Below are positions 1 through 10,637 of a stretch of 64,000 bases of DNA, piece by piece; position 1 is the first letter of the stretch; the number at the start of each line of letters is the position of its first letter. Under the pieces are notes generated by a model. It was given only the letters and a program-made list of their open reading frames with translations. It did not search any database and was not told the origin of the DNA. Source of the stretch: Pegea sp. RAD2-039 (lineage: Eukaryota > Chordata > Thaliacea > Salpida > Salpidae); the NCBI GenBank assembly GCA_034620365.1, contig JAQGEQ010000291.1, positions 307,543 to 371,542 on the forward strand. Direction: 5' to 3'. The position numbers and the translations under genes are program-made.

Positions 1-18
1 TTTTATTTATTATTTCAG

Positions 19-138
19 GTAAAAGGACAACTGTCCCAGCATACAGTAGTCTCAAACATTCAACAAGCGAGAATCCAAAATGCCTTTCATTCTCTTCATG
101 TACCAACTAGTGAAGACTCTCTAAATAGAATACCATAG
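19..138 (+). CDS. Terminal exon of a SAND-domain protein gene (partial, cut by window edge)
   Basis: A TTTCAG acceptor at 13-18 opens an in-frame 40-codon exon ending in TAG at 136-138. It matches the last exon of the complete SAND genes at 33240-33359 (+) and 62447-62566 (-). The encoded tail follows the SAND domain, is rich in Gln, Ser and His, and has no domain I recognise. The upstream exons must lie left of the window if this copy is complete. By analogy with the other copies the exon joins in phase 0. Confidence 0.7.
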   Translation, partial: VKGQLSQHTVVSNIQQARIQNAFHSLHVPTSEDSLNRIP

Positions 139-449
139 GAGCAAGTTACAAGTGCTTATTTAAATTGTGCATATAGAGACGTTGTGTACGTGATGAAAAA
201 AAATATAGTTTTATGTTTATCAATTAATAAACAATAAATTTATTCAAATATTTTTCATTTTTTTAATGAAAATTCAGAAATCTTTGAAAGTTTTTAAACT
301 CTTTGAAAATGAGATTACTTAGAAAGGGTATAGCATTGCTCAATCATTATCTTTAGCTTTAATTGAACAGCTTGGCAAGAAATTTGCCTTTGTCCCATCT
401 TTCCTGAAAGGACGATTTAAGCGGTCTTTGTTAATCTAAGCGATTTGCT

Positions 450-1148
450 CTAAGTCTGGTCATTGATATCTTTGGAACCCCGACAAAACCAAGGCCTTGA
501 GAGCACATTAGACTGAAAAATACTGTCAACATCTTTATCAGTCTCAGAGACATTAAAGATGATCACACTGTTTTCTTTATCCTCACTGTCCAAAGTAAGT
601 TTTTGTGTCTGTCAGTGACCTTTTTAGCAAGAAGCTGCACCATGCTAGCATTTTTGTCCAAGCCAGAATCACCGAACACCGCCGCCCATGTTGCAGGTTT
701 CTTTTTAGAGGCATTCAGTTCGTTCAACGATTTAGATAAAATAGAAATCTTTTCGTTGATTTTGTCAACAACGATGTCAATTTCAGATTTAAATTTGACC
801 AATTCAGCAGAAACAGGTTTGGTGATGTTGGATATTAGGTTTGAATTAGTGGAGGTATATGTTATGTATATGATTCTACATTTAATGCAAAACCCTTTAA
901 TCCCATTTACTTTATTTGGTTGTTTTCAAATATTTCATAAATTTTTTGCTAACATCACTACAGGTGAGATGAAACCAAGAGAGGTTCTTAATGCTTTCTA
1001 TTACTAGTTCTTCACCAAAACAAATTTTATTGAGGGATTAGCAATTGCCATTGCAAGCTTGTTTTGAGGATGTTGGTTTATCAGGATTTTTCTTTACATT
1101 TGAAAGTAAAATCTTACCACTTTTATGTGGATCCACTATAGTTTTCAT
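450..1148 (-). mobile_element. Non-LTR retrotransposon ORF1 remnant (copy A1)
   Basis: On the minus strand, 1148-912 encodes a PHD-like zinc-binding stretch (a C-x3-C pair, a later Cys and the WFHLTC signature). Frame breaks follow, then 802-563 encodes a Lys/Glu/Ile-rich coiled-coil-like segment leading to ATWAAVFGDSG. After another frameshift comes an IIFNVSE motif at about 540-480. This order (PHD-like finger, coiled coil, RNA-binding-like part) is the layout of ORF1 proteins of CR1/jockey-group LINEs. No reverse transcriptase is attached, and frameshifts and stops make it defective. The long plus-strand ORF at 603-1007 is the antisense shadow. Confidence 0.65.
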
Positions 1149-1445
1149 GAAAGAGTTTTAGTGTCAACAACGATATATAATATTTATATAATATAACTAA
1201 TTATTATACAAATTACTTGCTAGAAATAACTTTATCACTTCTATGGGGTGCTGGAGATATATTTTTACAAATTTGTAGAATAAATTCTCCATCATTAAAA
1301 ATGAAAACAAATTGTTTTTTATTGCTTTTATTAGATAGTTATTCTGAAGACTGTGACAATTACTTAAATCAAGTTCAAATTAATAATATGAAATTATGAA
1401 ATTTCATAATGTTGAAATAATGTAATATTTTGACAACAGAAAAAA

Positions 1446-1703
1446 TTATTGTTTAATTAAAACAATAATTTTTGCACCTGCATGAATATTAAAATTAAAA
1501 ATTGTTTTATCATCATTATCCAGTATTATGATTTGTGTAGACATGCCCATAGATTTTGATTGTAGGATAAGAGTTTGGTTGATAATAGGAATATTGTAAA
1601 TTTCTTCAATAATCGATTTCAGCTTTCTTATTGTATAGGAATAGTCAACATTAACCCGAAGATAAAACATCAAAGAGTAATGCTTTATACCAATACTAAA
1701 CAT
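1446..1703 (-). CDS. Ubiquitin-like domain protein, 85 aa (copy A1)
   Basis: An intronless ORF of 85 residues with a clear ubiquitin-fold pattern. A first beta hairpin (residues about 8-20) leads to TIRKLKSIIEEIYNIP (helix alpha-1), then a Q-x-LIL strand, and a closing block LDNDDKTIFNFNI followed by GAKIIVLI, which parallels the ubiquitin segment around Asp-Tyr-Asn-Ile and the last strand. There is no C-terminal Gly-Gly, so it is not a conjugatable modifier as it stands. A1 and A3 differ by two residues; A2 differs more in the last third. Its role is unknown. It may be a small stand-alone UBL protein or an exon captured from a larger gene. It sits 300 bp from the LINE ORF1 remnant, on the same strand. 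Confidence 0.6.
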   Translation of the reverse strand: MFSIGIKHYSLMFYLRVNVDYSYTIRKLKSIIEEIYNIPIINQTLILQSKSMGMSTQIIILDNDDKTIFNFNIHAGAKIIVLIKQ

Positions 1704-2837
1704 TTTTTCTTTTTAGTTACTGAAAACCTGAGGAGAAATAAGTTTAATTAAAGATTTCTAAGACAAATAATGTTTTTGAAAAATAGTATTTTTGTAGGTT
1801 ATTTTAAAAAATTAAGGAAAAATATTAAAATTGAATTAAATTCTTTTATTCTAAACTTAATAATGTTTTCAACTAAGTTGAATGAAGTTTCAGTAACCTG
1901 ACTTAAAAAGGCAAAAAAAAATATAAACAAAAATTCAGTTAATATTCCATGCAGTTAAAATATTTATCAATAGTAATATCAAAGAGAGAATTATAGAACT
2001 TAAATGCATTCCATAAGTGTGAAAATAAACAAATATGAATACAATTCTCAATAAACAAAATCCAAAGATATCTGATAAGATAAAAATCAATTCTCTTTGA
2101 TCAAGTATTATCTAAAGTCATAAACGTTTCACAAATTAACTAATTTTCATTTATTAAAATGTTTTTTGATATAAGCTTTTCGAAAATTGTTAAGATAAAA
2201 TTTACTAATAATCTCTATGTGCTGTGTACAAACCTACAAATAAATCTTTAATCATATAAATACACCGAAATCAAAACAAATGCGACTACAAACTGATAGA
2301 TTGTAGCTGATTAAAATTACACTTCAATAGTATTTTACTTGTTCGAATTAAGTAAGAGTCTGCAGAAAAAGAGGAAAATTATTACTTGAACCAGGTATTA
2401 TTTATATACAAACAATTTCTTAAAAGAAAAATTTAAATGAATTTTAATAACTTTTAATTTAAAAAAAAATGTATATTTGTATTTACAAGAAATGAGTTTT
2501 CAGAAACTAAATAATTAGTTTTTCGAATATATTTTAACTAAAGTTTCAAATTAATTAATTGATTATTAAACACAAAACAAATTCTTCATTGATAATAGAT
2601 CGTCAAAAATATATCTATCTTTAAGGTAACAGCATTGATTCGGGAAATTTCTAATTTTATCGTTTATTAGTTTGATATATTGTATTTAATTTCATATTAA
2701 CAATGTTGTCAACATCAATAAAGTTAAGATAATAACAAGATAATTTTCATTAAAAGATGCTTCAAGTACTAAAAGTTGGATTTTACTTTGAATAATTAGA
2801 ATTATTACTAACTAGTTATTCAAAATAAATCATAATA
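1704..2837. other. AT-rich stretch without recognised genes
   Basis: Homopolymer-rich sequence shared with A2 (34948-36083) and, inverted, with A3 (59746-60881). I see no coding frame or structured motif. Confidence 0.6.
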
Positions 2838-3214
2838 TAGCAACGTACATGACAAATGATTAGCAACATGACACGTTAGTAGCAACATGACACGTGAGTA
2901 GCAACATGACACGTGAGTAGCAACATGACACGTTAGTAGCAACATGACACGTGAGTAGCAACATGACACGTGAGTAGCAACATGACACGTGAGTAGCAAC
3001 ATGACAAGTGAGTAGTGACATGACACGTGAGTAGCAACATGACACGTGAGTAGCAACATGACACAATGAGTGAGTAGCAACATGACACATGAGTAGCAAC
3101 AAACCACGTGATTATCAAAATGACATGTGACTAGCAACATGACACGTGAGTAGCAACATGACACGTGAGTAGCATAATGACACGTGAATGGCAACATGAC
3201 ACGTGAGTAGCAAC
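2838..3214. repeat. 19-bp minisatellite, about 20 units (copy A1)
   Basis: Tandem units of consensus GAGTAGCAACATGACACGT (19 bp) with scattered point variants; some junctions read TTAG instead of GTGAG. Each standard junction contains the palindrome CACGTG. The unit is open in every minus-strand frame, which generates overlapping false ORFs of Cys/His/Val/Leu-rich repeats. The array is expanded at 36084-37128 and inverted at 59298-59745. Confidence 0.97.
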
Positions 3215-3478
3215 AAACCAAGTTTGCTTCCAAGTTGCGTTTTCCGTGGTAAATCACTTTTTTTGGCGATTTTTGTCTGGCTGATTAAAGAGCATTTTCT
3301 TGACAATATAACTTCATATTTATCATTTAAAGTTCGATTATATAGCTGTGACCACAGTATTTGGCACCCAAACGTGTCAAATGAATTGAACCAGAATGTT
3401 CAGTTTAACATCAGCTGTAGCAGTTGAAAAATATAAAAATGTCCAGTGATAGTGGTCAGCAAATTATCAATAACTTAC

Positions 3479-3532
3479 TAACGTGCATGAAATGATAAAG
3501 TTCTTCTCGATCCAAGAGTAGATCTCCTATAG
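3479..3532 (-). other. Candidate orphan exon (18 codons), unknown
   Basis: On the minus strand a TTTTTATAG acceptor and a GTAAGT donor bracket 54 nt encoding IGDLLLDREELYHFMHV. The same exon is intact at 58981-59034 (+). It is short and of unknown family, so this is a weak call. Confidence 0.25.
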
Positions 3533-4034
3533 CTATAAAAAGAAATTATTATAAAAATTAAAAAATTAAAAATAGAATTAATTTAATATTATAACAAAAA
3601 TTGTTGATATTTTATTATGAAAAAATATTTATTAAACTAAGGACCTTACTATTTAAGAATAAATTGAGCTAGTCCATTACTTGTTTGACTATTAAGCAAT
3701 GTTGCAATTGATCATTTTAGAAAGCTGAAAAACAGATTTAATTCAATTAGAATTTTGGTGGAATGTTTAACTTGATCAATTGAAGTAAATTTACTCAAAT
3801 TGTAAATACAAATTCTTGGTCTACCATCTAAATCATGCAATTATGTTTGGTGTAGATTTTACCTTAAATGGTTTCGCTAGTCAAGAGGGCTTAAAAACTA
3901 ACAAAAAGTAAAATGTTTAGCAACTCAAAATGAATTAGAAGATGTTTAGTCCGATTTGTTGTTATCCTGTTGATTTATTTCATCTGATTTTTATTGAGTT
4001 TTCTGCATACCAATCTCGTAAATGTTGTCTGAAC

Positions 4035-4240
4035 AAACTTGATTTGGCATGCATGCACTAGCATCGTATTCAAGAATTGTACGTATGTATAATTTTGAAA
4101 AGATTGATAAAAAAGCATGAATCATTAAAATTAAAGGTTTTTATAATAAGGTAGATATAGTTGATTGATTTTCCAAACATTTTGGAAACATATTTGTGCC
4201 GTTTAAAGTCGGATGACAGAGTAATGCCTTCAATGGATTT
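4035..4240 (-). mobile_element. LINE 3'-region fragment
   Basis: On the minus strand this resembles the segment downstream of the reverse transcriptase in the LINE at 14920-15170. It keeps an LGITLSSDFK-like start (here Glu-Gly-Ile-Thr-Leu), the ATTTTATCAATCTTTTCAAA-like core and the segment ending in GCATGCATGCC. It is heavily decayed, with no open frame. The inverted copy is at 58280-58520. Confidence 0.6.
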
Positions 4241-5474
4241 ATAATTCATTTATTATTAAAAGAAAAGAACCAACTTCCCGTCTTTGTGATTCTAGCCTTT
4301 TTCATTGTCAATTAACAGATAAATTTTCTGAAATGGCTGCTTAATATTTTAGAAATGTATTATATTCAACCCTTTGTCCTATTTCAAACTAAGAAAACTA
4401 TAGAGTTAAAATACAGATATAAATGTGTTTGCATTCGGTATATTCTGGTCGAAAGTAGTTTTATAAAATAAAATATAAAGAAAAATACAAAAAAATAAAA
4501 AACCTCATTTATTAGTACTAAAGCTAATATGATTTAAACAAAAATGTTTATTGTTTAAAGTCGAACAGTTTTTCACGAGTTGATGATGTCATAGGTGCTA
4601 AGTGTCGGTAGAATCATAATTTAACCAATAATTTGTCAGAAATTGTGAATCAGTTGATTATTTAATATTTTGTTGTAGATTCACATTGAGACGAGAAAAT
4701 TCAATCTTCTCATTGGAGATAGCTGCTGTATAGTGGTAATAGCAACTGGTTGTTTCTACTATGCTATCTATTCTATTGGTAGTCTTGAAACTTTCTGCAA
4801 GGCAACGCGTTAGAAAGTCCTACTATAGAAGGTTATGTATTGACTTATCTACTTTGAAGTATTCAGTTTCAATTATCATATAGTTAAGAAATTGTAGTAT
4901 AGTACAGTTTACTACAATATTTGGAAAACCTGAAATCATTTGATATTTCATTTCGTATAATTTTTATTTTATCTTACTTATTTCCTGTACATATCTTGTA
5001 TGGATTTGCAAAAGCGTTTAATTTAATGTTTGAAATTAGGTTTTAAGTTCTAAAAGATACTACATGTAAAGTGGTTCTCATCATATATTAATGCCTGAAA
5101 TTATAAATTAGATAGTTACTCAGAAAGAAAGAATCAAATAAAAAATTCAAACTGATACTAAATAAGCTCTTAAAGATTGAATTCAATAAATCTGTAACGA
5201 TAAGAAACCAATTTCTAAAAGTTATTGCCAAAGCTTTTTTAATGATTTAAAACCTTATACTTAAAATCAACAAATCAATTCTTATTGAAATAAAAAGTTA
5301 TTTCTTCGTGGCTTGGATTATTCATTTTCTTTTTGTTTTAAAGCTGTACTTTAGAGTTAAGATAATTTTCTTACAATCTATTTTTCATGTAAAAATTTTG
5401 TTATATTAATTTTTAATGTTTAATTGCAATTCATTTACTGGTAAAATATTTTTAGAAAGCAAAACTTACTAAGG

Positions 5475-5926
5475 ATGACAATTGCGTTTACCAAAAATAC
5501 AATGTTAGTTTTATGCCATTGCTTGTTACTAACTGTTTTGAAAATTTTAACGAATCGTAGTAAGTATACTTTTAATTTCTACCTTTGAAACAATTGATTA
5601 TTTTCAGACGAAGGTAACATAAAAAAAAGTAAATACAAAGTAACATAAAGTTCTACTAACGAAAAAATAGTTTTAATTTCTCTATATACTTTATATTAAT
5701 AGACTATCTTTATCTAATTGTTAATTTAAATTTAAATAAGTTTAAAAAATGTTTTCCAGGATCTTCATTTCTAGCAGAAGTATTAACAAGAATAGAATCT
5801 TTTGAAGAATGCCTTTTCCATAAGACTCTAATTAGTTTCACAATTGGATTTTTGTCTCTTTTATTTAAAATTCTTAGTTGTTTTCATTTAAAAGCAGATT
5901 ATATATCATATTTCAATCTGTTTTAA
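5475..5926 (+). CDS. Putative small secreted or membrane protein, two exons (copy A1)
   Basis: The model is join(5475..5559, 5760..5926), 83 aa. Exon 1 starts at ATG 5475 and encodes a hydrophobic leader with the core MLVLCHCLLLTVL, like a signal peptide or anchor, and ends at a consensus GTAAGT donor (5560). The acceptor TTTTCCAG (5752-5759) restores the frame and gives SSFLAEVLTRIESFEECLF, followed by a second hydrophobic stretch (ISFTIGFLSLLFKIL) and TAA. The whole model, splice sites included, is preserved in the inverted copy at 56607-57039 with three amino-acid changes visible in the parts compared. The family is not recognised. It could be a fragment of a larger gene. Confidence 0.4.
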
Positions 5927-6699
5927 TTCTGGCTAACAGAAAAATAATTAATACGTTAACAGTTTTTTTCACATTAAGTCAAAATAAAAAGAAAACTGTT
6001 AAAGTAAATCAAAAAGTAAATAAAGATTAACTAATAATAAATTTGTGATTTTTAATTGACTTCAAACAGCATAATTAATAAACAACATGGAAGATTTAGT
6101 CAAATAATAACTTATAAAACTTCTTAAGTATGTAAAAAGTAAAAAGTGGAATAAAATGTTAAAGTTAGATAATAATAAAGTTATTGTATATTAAATTTTC
6201 TAAAGAACTCTAAATGCTGACAGAAAAGTTAGTTCAGTCGAATCGAATATGATACATACTTTGAAAACAGTTTTCGATCAAAAGATAAAGATGTTTCAGT
6301 TTAGAGTTTCTTGTAAACAAAACGTAGTAGAGGTGAAAACTGAAAAACTTCTATTCTAATTGAAGTAATTAATAAAATAACAAATTCATTTTTTCGGATT
6401 ACAAATATCTTGGAAATTCATCTTTGTTTTTTACTTTATCAACCATTCAGTAACTACGGACTACTTTCAACAAAAAAGATCTTAATCTCTTGGATGACAA
6501 CAAATTATGTTTTGCTAAATAAATCTAAAATAAATTAGACTCACAATGTTCAAATGATTGTCTTCATAACACCTTTCTCAATTGATGACAACTTTTTCAT
6601 GATAATCGCGTTTATTTTTTAATTGCCGAAATGATTTGCATCCTAATCTAGAAATTAATAAAATAAATAACCTGTCAGAAAACAATCTAAAAACTAATT
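5927..6699. other. AT-rich stretch without recognised genes
   Basis: Shared in inverted orientation with about 55800-56600. No reading frame, splice-bounded exon or RNA signature was seen. Confidence 0.5.
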
Positions 6700-7075
6700 A
6701 ATAAACCATCTACTACCCATTCCGCAACCATTCATAAACCAATCAGTAACCTTCTACCAACTAATCAGCAACAATCTATCAACCAATTTGCAAACATCTA
6801 CCAACCATTCAGTGATTTTCTACCAACCAATCAGCAACTATCTAACAATCAATCACCAGCCATACATTAATCATTCAGCAACCATCTAACAACTAATTAG
6901 CAACTATCTATCAATCAATTGACAACTATCAACAACCATCCACAAACGATTTAGCCACCAGTCAGCCACCTTCTACTACCCAATCAGTAACCATCTACCA
7001 ACCAATCAACAACTGTTACCAACCAATCAACAACCATCTGACAATGAATCAGCAACCATATACAATCTAGCAATG
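6700..7075. repeat. Degenerate 22-bp minisatellite (copy A1)
   Basis: About 17 diverged units around CTACCAACCAATCAGCAACT plus AT (22 bp). The inverted counterpart lies at 55465-55795, and the array is missing from A2. The divergence between units shows this array is older than the 19-bp one. Confidence 0.88.
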
Positions 7076-8127
7076 TTGGTATTATTATATATCATGTTGT
7101 CTAAATTACAAAATATTTTACTATTTGTAATCTGTTTTCAAGAGAACTTTTGAACTTATTAAATTTTGTTTTTTTATTAGTTCTCATCATAGTTTTATCA
7201 GAAATTTCTGAAGTCGCTTAAAAGTTGACATCAAGAAGTTATTACAGAAAACCAGGTTAGATAGTGAGCCAATTATGAGCTAACATATTGATGATTTTAA
7301 AGAATATTTGATAATGGAAAAAATAGTAGATTGCTGTTAATAACGTTACAAAGTTGATTATATGGATAAAAAGACTGAAAAGAAAATCTGAAAATTTTAC
7401 GTACATTAAAAGTATAAAATGACTCGAAGATTATGAGTTCTAAAACAAAATTCCGACCTGTTTTGCATGTAAAAGGTAAATTTTAGACTATTCATTAGCC
7501 CAGTATGTAACACAACAGAGCAATATTTAAACTTTTAAAGAGCAGTGAGGACAAACCCTGAGCTTGTTGGTCAAGCTAGCATAAGTTGCTAGCAATTATG
7601 TAAATCAACTTTAAATGGCAACATATGTACTGCTGAAAGTAGCTAGTCTAGTTTTTCTGAAAATGAATAAAAGTGATCTGTTTTAATCAACGATTTGTTA
7701 ACTGCTTAAGTTTGTCTAAGAGCTCAGAGCATTGTTCAAGTCAATCTTTTATGAGCTAGGCGTTAGTTTAATCTTTTATTACGTCTTAAAATTTTACAAG
7801 AGATAAATAACTAAAATTTTCAGGTTTTTGTGATGTTCAAATCTAGATCTTGAATCTTATCATTCACCAAAAAATTTTCTAGTAACTGCACCAACCTAAC
7901 TATCAATAAAATCTACTTTAAGTTTCTCGTCAAAAATTCAACTTTTGTAAAACATTCAAAGTGACGTCATCAGGTGAATAATATTCAAATTTGAAGTTTT
8001 ATTATTAAGAAGAAACGCGTTAATTACGCGCGAAAATTTACAACAAATTTTTATGAATGGGTGAAATATTTAAAAACTTTAAGTTAATACTGATCAATTT
8101 ACACAATCGTTACAAGAAGTGGCGGAA
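7076..8127. other. Non-coding flank downstream of the ACS pseudogene
   Basis: AT-rich with no gene recognised. From about 7790 it is shared with A2 (37130 onward), which marks the right end of the A2 deletion. It contains a TGACGTCA palindrome at 7962-7969. Confidence 0.5.
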
Positions 8128-9207
8128 CGTCATATAATTGGACGATTGTTGAAAAGAACATCAACAATGGACGAATCGGCAATCGTTAAGATATCACAGA
8201 TATAGCGGTCGTTTCGCGCGATATTCTTCAAAATTCGTCTCATAATCTTCCCAGATCGCGTTTTCGGGAATCCCTGCGCCTTTTGAATGACGACAGACTC
8301 TGCAAAAGCTCCGATTTGTTGCCAAACTGCAAAAAGATTAATGCAGAATGTAAATGGGGCGTAAGGAACAGGAATACCTTTAACTTTCAATTAAGCGACC
8401 AGCCTTTTAGCGGATGCGGTTGACTGACCACAGCTGCTTCATTTACATATTCGTATTCCACTAAAGTTGATTCCACTTCAGCCACTCTCAATAGATGAAC
8501 TGTGATGATATCATCATAACTCACCTTACACGTTTATCATATCATCGATTCGTCACGTGATCCAGTAGTAACCATCTGCGTCGCGATGGCAACCGTCGTC
8601 AGGTACATAGTAACCCGGAAAGCGTTGAAAGACCTTTCGATAAACCTTTCCAAATCGCATTTGGTCCCCATAAACAATCCTCATGATGCCTGGCCACGGA
8701 CGCTTGAACACCTGAGTTTTTAATAGTTAAGCGTGATGATGTAATTAATGACGTCACTACTCACCAGGTAGTCATCACCTTCTCCTTTGATTTCGACGTC
8801 TTGTTCATCCAGAACAACCGGTTCGACACCAAAGAATAGAAACGCTGCTGATCCTGCTTTCATCGGTGTGCATCCAGGCAACGGAGTCATCATGTGATTA
8901 ACATTTCGATGTAGAAGTTGTCACGTGATCATCATCAACTGACCGGCAAATTTCAATTTGAATACTGTTTAGGGTTAGAAAACTTACTTTTCAACTGGAT
9001 CTTTTCCATATTTCATCAATTATCTAACAGCGGTTGGTGCTGTGTAAAAACCAAAAACTTTGTACTTGTCACTGATCGCCCAATATCTATTTTGGTTTAC
9101 GAATGTTGGTATACCTTTAAACTGTTTATAAAATGATGAAGATGATGAAATCGAAAAAACAAAACATTTAACTGATCATAACAGATGTGGCTCTATTCAA
9201 TAATGGC
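8128..9207 (-). pseudogene. Acetyl-CoA synthetase (AMP-forming, ACSS2-like) C-terminal half, pseudogene copy A1
   Basis: Reading the minus strand from 9207: the end of the exon ending in ATSVM; exon 9121-8988 (FKGIPT, RYWAISDKYKV, FYTAPTAVR, LMKYGKDPVEK); an exon with TPLPGCTPMKAGSA and FFGVEPVVLDEQDVEIKGE; an exon with [12 protein letters not shown] and [20 protein letters not shown]; then EVESALVE and the terminal [12 protein letters not shown] with IARNDRYI. This is the order of animal ACS, which makes acetyl-CoA from acetate. It is dead: TAA after TAPTAVR, TGA where ITGRIDD should have Gly, a frameshift after SQPHPLKG, and a lost donor (AT for GT) after ATSVM. The WQTETG core between FYTAPTA and PLPG is missing. 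Introns are short (about 50-70 bp). Confidence 0.88.
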
Positions 9208-9244
9208 CCAACATAAAAAACTTAAAAACTTAAAACTTAATAAC

Positions 9245-9430
9245 TTAAAAGCGATATCTACTTATATTACCTCACTTACACAATTCGTAGATAAAATACT
9301 TGCCAGAAACTCTACATATTTTAAGATATGTATTCTCAGTATCCCCGAGTCTGAAACAAATGATGTAATTTTCAACACTAGCCTTGTTTGCAAACTTTTC
9401 AAAAGTCGGTTGAAAGGAAAGTTCTTTTGG
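9245..9430 (+). mobile_element. LINE ORF1 fragment (copy C1)
   Basis: Encodes an ISTYIT...ILARNST stretch followed by CILSIPESETNDVIFNTSLV and KLFKSR. It resembles the ORF1 region after the coiled coil, where A3 has IIFNVSETDKDVDSIF. Inverted copies are at 40478-40660 and 50133-50315. It is a fragment only and is not functional. Confidence 0.45.
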
Positions 9431-9969
9431 GGAAAGACGATATCAAGATGTTTTACCAATTTTCCCAAAATGATGATTTGGTTAATGTGATCAGAAATTT
9501 CTAGGAGATAGAGATAGGTGCTAAAGTTATATAGCAAAACATCAATGCATAATAAATTGAAGATAAATGAAAAATACTTCAGAAATTCTATAAATCAGGT
9601 TTCTGACTTTTTTCTTTAATAGTTATAACTGTTTTTGAGGAACAAGGTGCTTTTTTGTATGTTTCATGTTATTACAAAGTTTTTAAGTATTTAATCACGT
9701 AACAAGAATAAATTTTGTTTCAGGATTAAAAAATGATTTTAGATGTTCACCGCAATTGTTCTTTAAACTTAAGTCTTTTAACAAATTTTATCAGACGAAC
9801 CTTTTGAAACTTGCTGAGTTCTCATAATTATATGGATCTGTATTACTTTTATACATATACATATGTTTAATATGTTAAAATAATAAATGATTTTGATAAT
9901 AGCAAAAAGTACTTGTCGATAAATAAGTCTATAAATTTGCTATTTAATGATATTATTCATCCTTTTTTA

Positions 9970-10041
9970 ATGCAATGTCATTCAGTAGCAGATTGTGTTG
10001 TGGGTAACGTGTATTGTGGTTATACTTGCCGTTGTTGTTAG
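9970..10041 (+). other. Very short cysteine-rich reading frame (23 codons)
   Basis: An ATG-to-TAG frame with the pattern C-x5-C-x6-C-x3-C-x1-C-C (CHSVADCVVGNVYCGYTCRC). The frame is open upstream to about 9870. It is conserved in C2 and C3 with CRGC for CRCC. It may be the tail of a decayed cysteine-rich exon, since no signal peptide is visible. Confidence 0.2.
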
Positions 10042-10130
10042 TTGCCTTCTTGCAAATTTGAATAAAGCTCTAAAGTATTAAAACAAGATTGTTCATCAGC
10101 TTCTTGTAATAAATTAAATAAATTTAACGC

Positions 10131-10412
10131 ATGAACTGGCTTAGTACGTCGGATTACCGACAGCAACTTAATTTTAATAAACCATTTTTGACCTTGAATG
10201 ATATGTTTATCTCGATATTAAAGAAATGTTTCACTTTAATACAAGTTTCAAAAAGTTTTTGTTTTATGTTTTGTTTATCTTTGAAACTTGTTATTAAAAA
10301 ACAAATTAAATTTAGTTTTATTGCAAAAAAATGTTCTATTCTTGTTTCTACCAGGATAATTTTATTTTTTCATAAAATATTTGATATCAATTTTAGTTTT
10401 AAAAACCTTTAG
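10131..10412 (+). CDS. Hypothetical 93-aa ORF (copy C1)
   Basis: ATG to TAG with no recognised domain. It is rich in Phe, Ile, Lys and Leu, as expected for translated AT-rich DNA. The frame is preserved at 39497-39778 (-) and 49152-49433 (-) with a handful of substitutions, but the copies are recent, so this is weak evidence of coding. I lean towards non-coding. Confidence 0.2.
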   Translation: MNWLSTSDYRQQLNFNKPFLTLNDMFISILKKCFTLIQVSKSFCFMFCLSLKLVIKKQIKFSFIAKKCSILVSTRIILFFHKIFDINFSFKNL

Positions 10413-10637
10413 TTTCCTAGATTTTAGTGAGCTGAATATTTACAAATTTTGTTATTTTTTTCTTAATTTTATTTTTACTCATATATAAATCTCATTTTAT
10501 ATTTAATGCTAAATTTCTTTTTGATTCGTCTTCTTAATAATAGTTGTAATTCTTATACACAAGAATGAAATTAACTTAGTATAAGTTTTAAGTTTTTTTT
10601 ATTTAAATAAAAAATATGTTTAATTTTTTGTTTTAAG

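Larger units (their letters stand above)
1..8970. repeat. Inverted-repeat arm A1 (segmental duplication)
   Basis: Base 1 pairs with base 62584 on the opposite strand, and for the first 1.7 kb the two coordinates always sum to 62585, so there is no net length change there. At the ACS end the sum is 62546, so only about 39 bp of net indels accumulate over 8 kb. Substitutions are scattered at a few percent. The same sequence also occurs directly at 33222 onward (offset 33221). The arm is cut by the left edge of the window. Its inner end lies near 8970, where homology to the 53.6-kb region stops. Confidence 0.93.

Noticed and set aside
603..1007. 134-aa plus-strand ORF (also at 61578-61982, minus)
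   Set aside because: It is antisense to the LINE ORF1 remnant, whose minus-strand frames match known ORF1 motifs.
1217..1399. 60-aa ORF beginning MLEITLSLLWGAG, present in three copies
   Set aside because: Conserved only because the blocks are recent copies. It varies freely between copies, has no domain, and lies in the AT-rich gap between the UBL and ORF1 features.
2838..3214. CRISPR-like array
   Set aside because: Units are contiguous 19-bp tandem repeats without spacers, in a eukaryotic sequence.
8130..8390. ACS last exon as a functional short gene
   Set aside because: It is only the tail of acetyl-CoA synthetase. Upstream exons contain shared nonsense and frameshift changes, and the open frame simply reflects one undamaged exon.
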